A stretch of 7,578 bases of DNA, taken from positions 1-7,578 of the forward strand of contig JAFYLN010000130.1 in the NCBI GenBank assembly GCA_017537045.1, read 5' to 3'. Numbering within the stretch: the stretch's first letter is position 1; every line of letters starts with the position of its first letter. Source of the DNA: Oscillospiraceae bacterium (GTDB taxonomy: Bacteria; Bacillota_A; Clostridia; Oscillospirales; Oscillospiraceae). Positions 6,361 through 7,578 of this stretch are shown in pieces. A program made the position numbers and the translations under genes. The notes below the pieces were generated by a model. That model saw only the letters and a list, made by a program, of their open reading frames with translations, was not told the origin of the DNA and made no database searches.

Positions 6361-6484
6361 TGTCATTGCGAGGGCCTTTAGGCCCGTGGCAATCTCCTGG
6401 TACAATCCATCGAAAAGCAGTGCAGAAACAAACATCATGCCGGGAGATTCCCACGTCGGGGCGTTGCCCCTCCTCGGAATGACA
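6361..6484. repeat. MITE-like element C with TGTCATT termini, between rnpA and yidD
   Basis: This 124-bp element has long imperfect terminal inverted repeats. TGTCATTGCGAGG (6361-6373) matches the complement of 6472-6484 at 12 of 13 positions. The match resumes further in, as GTGGCAATCTCC on the left and GTGGGAATCTCC on the right strand. Each arm carries its own hairpin (GGGCCT/AGGCCC and GGGGC/GCCCC). Its ends lie 3 nt from the rnpA stop codon and 20 nt from the yidD start, so it fills almost the whole gap and must be transcribed with the operon. It resembles TGTCATTGCGAGG repeats that I recall as widespread in Clostridia. No clear target-site duplication is visible. Confidence 0.8.
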
Positions 6485-6487
6485 ATG

Positions 6488-6832
6488 TTATACACTTTTC
6501 TCGTTCAGAATCCCAGCCTTTTCGGCGGCGCTGAGATAGCTCTGGGTCAGCTTCTCAAAGGGTGCATGGATGGCACGGGTGCGCGCCACTACAACAATAT
6601 CCCAGCCGGACTGAAATTTTTCCTCGTTGAGCCGGTAGACTTCACGCAGTCTCCTGCGGACACGGTTGCGCACATTGGCTTTCCCTAATCTTTTGCTGAC
6701 GGTGATGCCAACCCGGTTGGCAGCCGTGCGGTTTTTCCTGGCGTACAGCACCAGATGGCTGTTTGCCTGCCCGCTGGTCCGGTAAAGGCGCTGGAATATG
6801 TGGTTGAGCTTTAAAGAACTCGAAAACTTCAT
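6488..6832 (-). CDS. rnpA: Ribonuclease P protein component
   Basis: This 114-aa basic protein is the protein subunit of RNase P, which pairs with the rnpB RNA to remove 5' leaders from precursor tRNAs. The N terminus MKFSSSLKLNHIFQRLYRTSG is typical. The central part NRVGITVSKRLGKANVRNRV (39-58) includes the RNA-binding RNR motif (RNRVRRRLRE, 55-64). The C-terminal helix (about 91-108) follows the usual alpha-beta order. The length matches the family. The start at 6832 is chosen because GCGGAG (6840-6845) ends 7 nt upstream, and the longer frame to 6877 adds residues unlike the family. The gene lies downstream of rpmH, as in most bacteria, but a terminator and a 161-bp palindromic element separate the two. 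Its promoter is therefore unclear: it may depend on read-through or a weak local promoter. Confidence 0.95.
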   Translation of the reverse strand: MKFSSSLKLNHIFQRLYRTSGQANSHLVLYARKNRTAANRVGITVSKRLGKANVRNRVRRRLREVYRLNEEKFQSGWDIVVVARTRAIHAPFEKLTQSYLSAAEKAGILNEKSV

Positions 6833-6879
6833 AACAATACTCCGCAGTAACCGATACAAATAAATATCAGTATCCACAA

Positions 6880-7040
6880 GACACCTTCGAAGAAAAGGAT
6901 CATTGAGGCGGCAGCGAGGATTTTTGGTTCAGGTCAAGGTTGAATCCCGCAGGAATACTTTGTGTATTTCAAGGGATTCAAAACGCAGAACTGAGCCGAA
7001 AGGGCCGCTGACGGCCAATTAGCCGTTTCGAGACGGTGTC
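6880..7040. repeat. Long imperfect palindromic element D between rpmH and rnpA
   Basis: This 161-bp element has GACACC/GGTGTC ends and inverted similarity along much of its length. On the minus strand the nested pairings are GACACC with GGTGTC, ATTGGCCGTCAGC with the complement of a similar stretch near 6902-6915, GGCTCAG with CTGAACC, TTGAATCCC with GGGATTCAA (perfect 9 bp), and AATAC-ACAAA-GTATT at the tip. RNA read through it could fold into one long hairpin. It has no ORF. It probably belongs to a dispersed repeat family, but only one copy is present here. Together with the terminator at 7046-7091 and short stem-loops at 7092-7145 it fills the 313-bp gap between the two genes. Confidence 0.6.
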
Positions 7041-7045
7041 CAATT

Positions 7046-7091
7046 AAAAAGGGAGCGGGGCGAATCTCTCATTCACCCCGCTGTAGCTCCC
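7046..7091 (-). terminator. Intrinsic terminator or attenuator downstream of rpmH
   Basis: On the minus strand GGGA (then a 6-nt bulge) and GCGGGG, one unpaired base, then GAAT pair with ATTC, CCCCGC and TCCC around a GAGAG loop. TTTTT follows directly. It starts 55 nt after the rpmH stop codon. It should end most rpmH transcripts, or act as an attenuator that lowers rnpA expression relative to the ribosomal protein. Confidence 0.85.
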
Positions 7092-7145
7092 GTTTCGCTT
7101 ATGAGCGTTTCTTCCGCGTAAGACACACCCTACGCGCGCCGACTC

Positions 7146-7280
7146 TTAGGCGGACAGAACCTTGCGGCCCTTAGCACGGCGGCGGGCCAGAACCTTACGG
7201 CCGTTGGCAGTAGCCATTCTCTGACGGAAACCGTGAACCTTGGAACGATGACGCTTGGTGGGCTGATAGGTACGCTTCAT
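7146..7280 (-). CDS. rpmH: Large ribosomal subunit protein bL34
   Basis: This 44-aa, Lys/Arg-rich ribosomal protein of the 50S subunit was translated by hand from the minus strand. It begins [14 protein letters not shown] and continues with the family block [20 protein letters not shown] (16-35), ending GRKVLSA. The length is exactly that usual for bL34. AGGAGGTG lies 6 to 7 nt upstream of the ATG, an almost ideal ribosome binding site for a highly expressed gene. It has its own strong promoter at 7372-7400 and a terminator after it. In most bacteria rpmH is the first gene to the left of dnaA and oriC, which would then lie beyond the right edge of the window. Confidence 0.97.
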   Translation of the reverse strand: MKRTYQPTKRHRSKVHGFRQRMATANGRKVLARRRAKGRKVLSA

Positions 7281-7347
7281 GAAATACACCTCCTGTTAAA
7301 TTCAATCTATGCTCGACAGCCAAATGGCCGCAGCAACACATAGTAAC

Positions 7348-7363
7348 GTGATTTTACAATCAC
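7348..7363 (-). promoter_or_regulatory. Stem-loop at the predicted 5' end of the rpmH transcript
   Basis: GTGATT and AATCAC form a 6-bp inverted repeat around a 4-nt loop, beginning within a few bases of the expected transcription start (about 7365). It could protect the 5' end of the mRNA or mark a regulator site overlapping the start. It is short and low in GC, so the call is tentative. Confidence 0.35.
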
Positions 7364-7371
7364 ACTGAGTT

Positions 7372-7400
7372 ATTGTAACCGAAAAGTTACGCAAGGTCAA
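7372..7400 (-). promoter_or_regulatory. Sigma-A promoter of rpmH
   Basis: On the minus strand TTGACC (7395-7400) and TACAAT (7372-7377) are exactly 17 nt apart, each matching the consensus at five of six positions. Upstream lies an A/T-rich stretch (minus-strand A-tracts at about 7405-7425) that could act as an UP element. The leader to the rpmH ATG is about 85 nt. Confidence 0.8.
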
Positions 7401-7470
7401 TCATTATTTTTTCTTTTTTGTTTATTTGTGGAGAAATTTTCAAATTTCAGTTTATCGAGCTGTTGAAAAC

Positions 7471-7578
7471 TTGCCTCTCCCTTTGGGAGAGGTGCCCCAA
7501 ATCAAGGATTTGGGGCGGAGAGGGTTCGTTATTTTCCCTCTCAGTCAAAAATCGCTTCGATTTTTGACAGCTCTCCCA
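7471..7578. repeat. CTCTCCC-type multi-hairpin element E, cut by the window edge
   Basis: This is a tandem series of near-perfect hairpins: CCTCTCCC-TTT-GGGAGAGG (7474-7492), GCCCCAAATC-AAG-GATTTGGGGC (7494-7516), GAGAGGG with CCCTCTC (7518-7542) and GTCAAAAATCG-CTT-CGATTTTTGAC (7544-7568). The last eight bases, CTCTCCCA, match the start of the expected right-hand terminal inverted repeat, so the element continues past 7578. It is a MITE-like repeat of a kind I recall in Oscillospiraceae-type genomes. It shows no ORF. Confidence 0.75.

Noticed and set aside
6128..6454. Longer 108-aa version of YidD
   Set aside because: The extra 38 residues are encoded mainly by the repeat element and are unlike the family. 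The family N terminus [13 protein letters not shown] begins at 6340.
6488..6877. Longer 129-aa version of RnpA
   Set aside because: The extra 15 residues do not resemble the family, and the ribosome binding site at 6840-6845 lies inside them, correctly spaced for the ATG at 6832.
6870..6878. GTATCCACA as a DnaA box, and a similar site CGTGGATAA at 3671-3679
   Set aside because: Each differs from the consensus at one position. About one or two such near-matches are expected by chance in a window of this length, and they are not clustered.
6880..7040. RNase P RNA (rnpB) or a known riboswitch upstream of rnpA
   Set aside because: The rnpB core motifs such as GAGGAAAGTCCGGGC are absent and the region is too short. 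The structure is a single long palindrome, unlike known riboswitches I can recognise.
1..7578. CRISPR array, toxin-antitoxin, prophage or defence system
   Set aside because: There are no regularly spaced direct repeats and no cas, integrase, transposase or toxin-like proteins. All the convincing genes are housekeeping or membrane-transport genes.

Overview
The window looks like the left flank of a chromosomal replication-origin region from a low-to-mid GC Firmicute. The gene set, the AGGAGG-type ribosome binding sites and the style of the intergenic palindromic repeats point to class Clostridia, most likely an Oscillospiraceae/Ruminococcaceae-type gut commensal. That placement rests on protein and repeat style and was not checked by a search. 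All seven genes supported here lie on the minus strand, so the biological reading order is right to left.

From right to left, the first block is the conserved ribosomal-protein and membrane-biogenesis cluster. It contains rpmH (7146-7280, with a good sigma-A promoter at 7372-7400), rnpA (6488-6832), yidD (6128-6340), yidC (4858-6099) and jag/khpB (3937-4854). A hairpin terminator at 3896-3925 closes it. The genes link ribosome and RNase P assembly (L34, RnpA) with membrane-protein insertion (YidD, YidC) and an RNA-binding partner (Jag). yidC and jag are 3 nt apart and probably translationally coupled. An internal terminator (7046-7091) and a long palindromic element separate rpmH from rnpA.

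The usual downstream partners mnmE, mnmG and rsmG do not follow jag. Instead there are two independent units, each with its own promoter and terminator: a DUF2207-type membrane protein (1801-3528) and a sodium:neurotransmitter-symporter family transporter (242-1570, GTG start).

The gaps hold an unusual number of MITE-like or palindromic repeats. Two elements share GTAGGGGCG termini (20-150 and 3681-3848). One has TGTCATT termini (6361-6484, between rnpA and yidD). One is a palindrome about 160 bp long (6880-7040, upstream of rnpA). One CTCTCCC-type multi-hairpin element is cut by the right edge (from 7471). The hairpins of the two GTAGGGGCG elements differ only by compensatory changes, which is the most striking non-coding signal here. 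I found no defence system, CRISPR array, prophage, transposase, rRNA or tRNA. The protein-level oddities are Gln in place of the conserved YidC groove arginine and Gly in place of the conserved TM1 arginine of the transporter.
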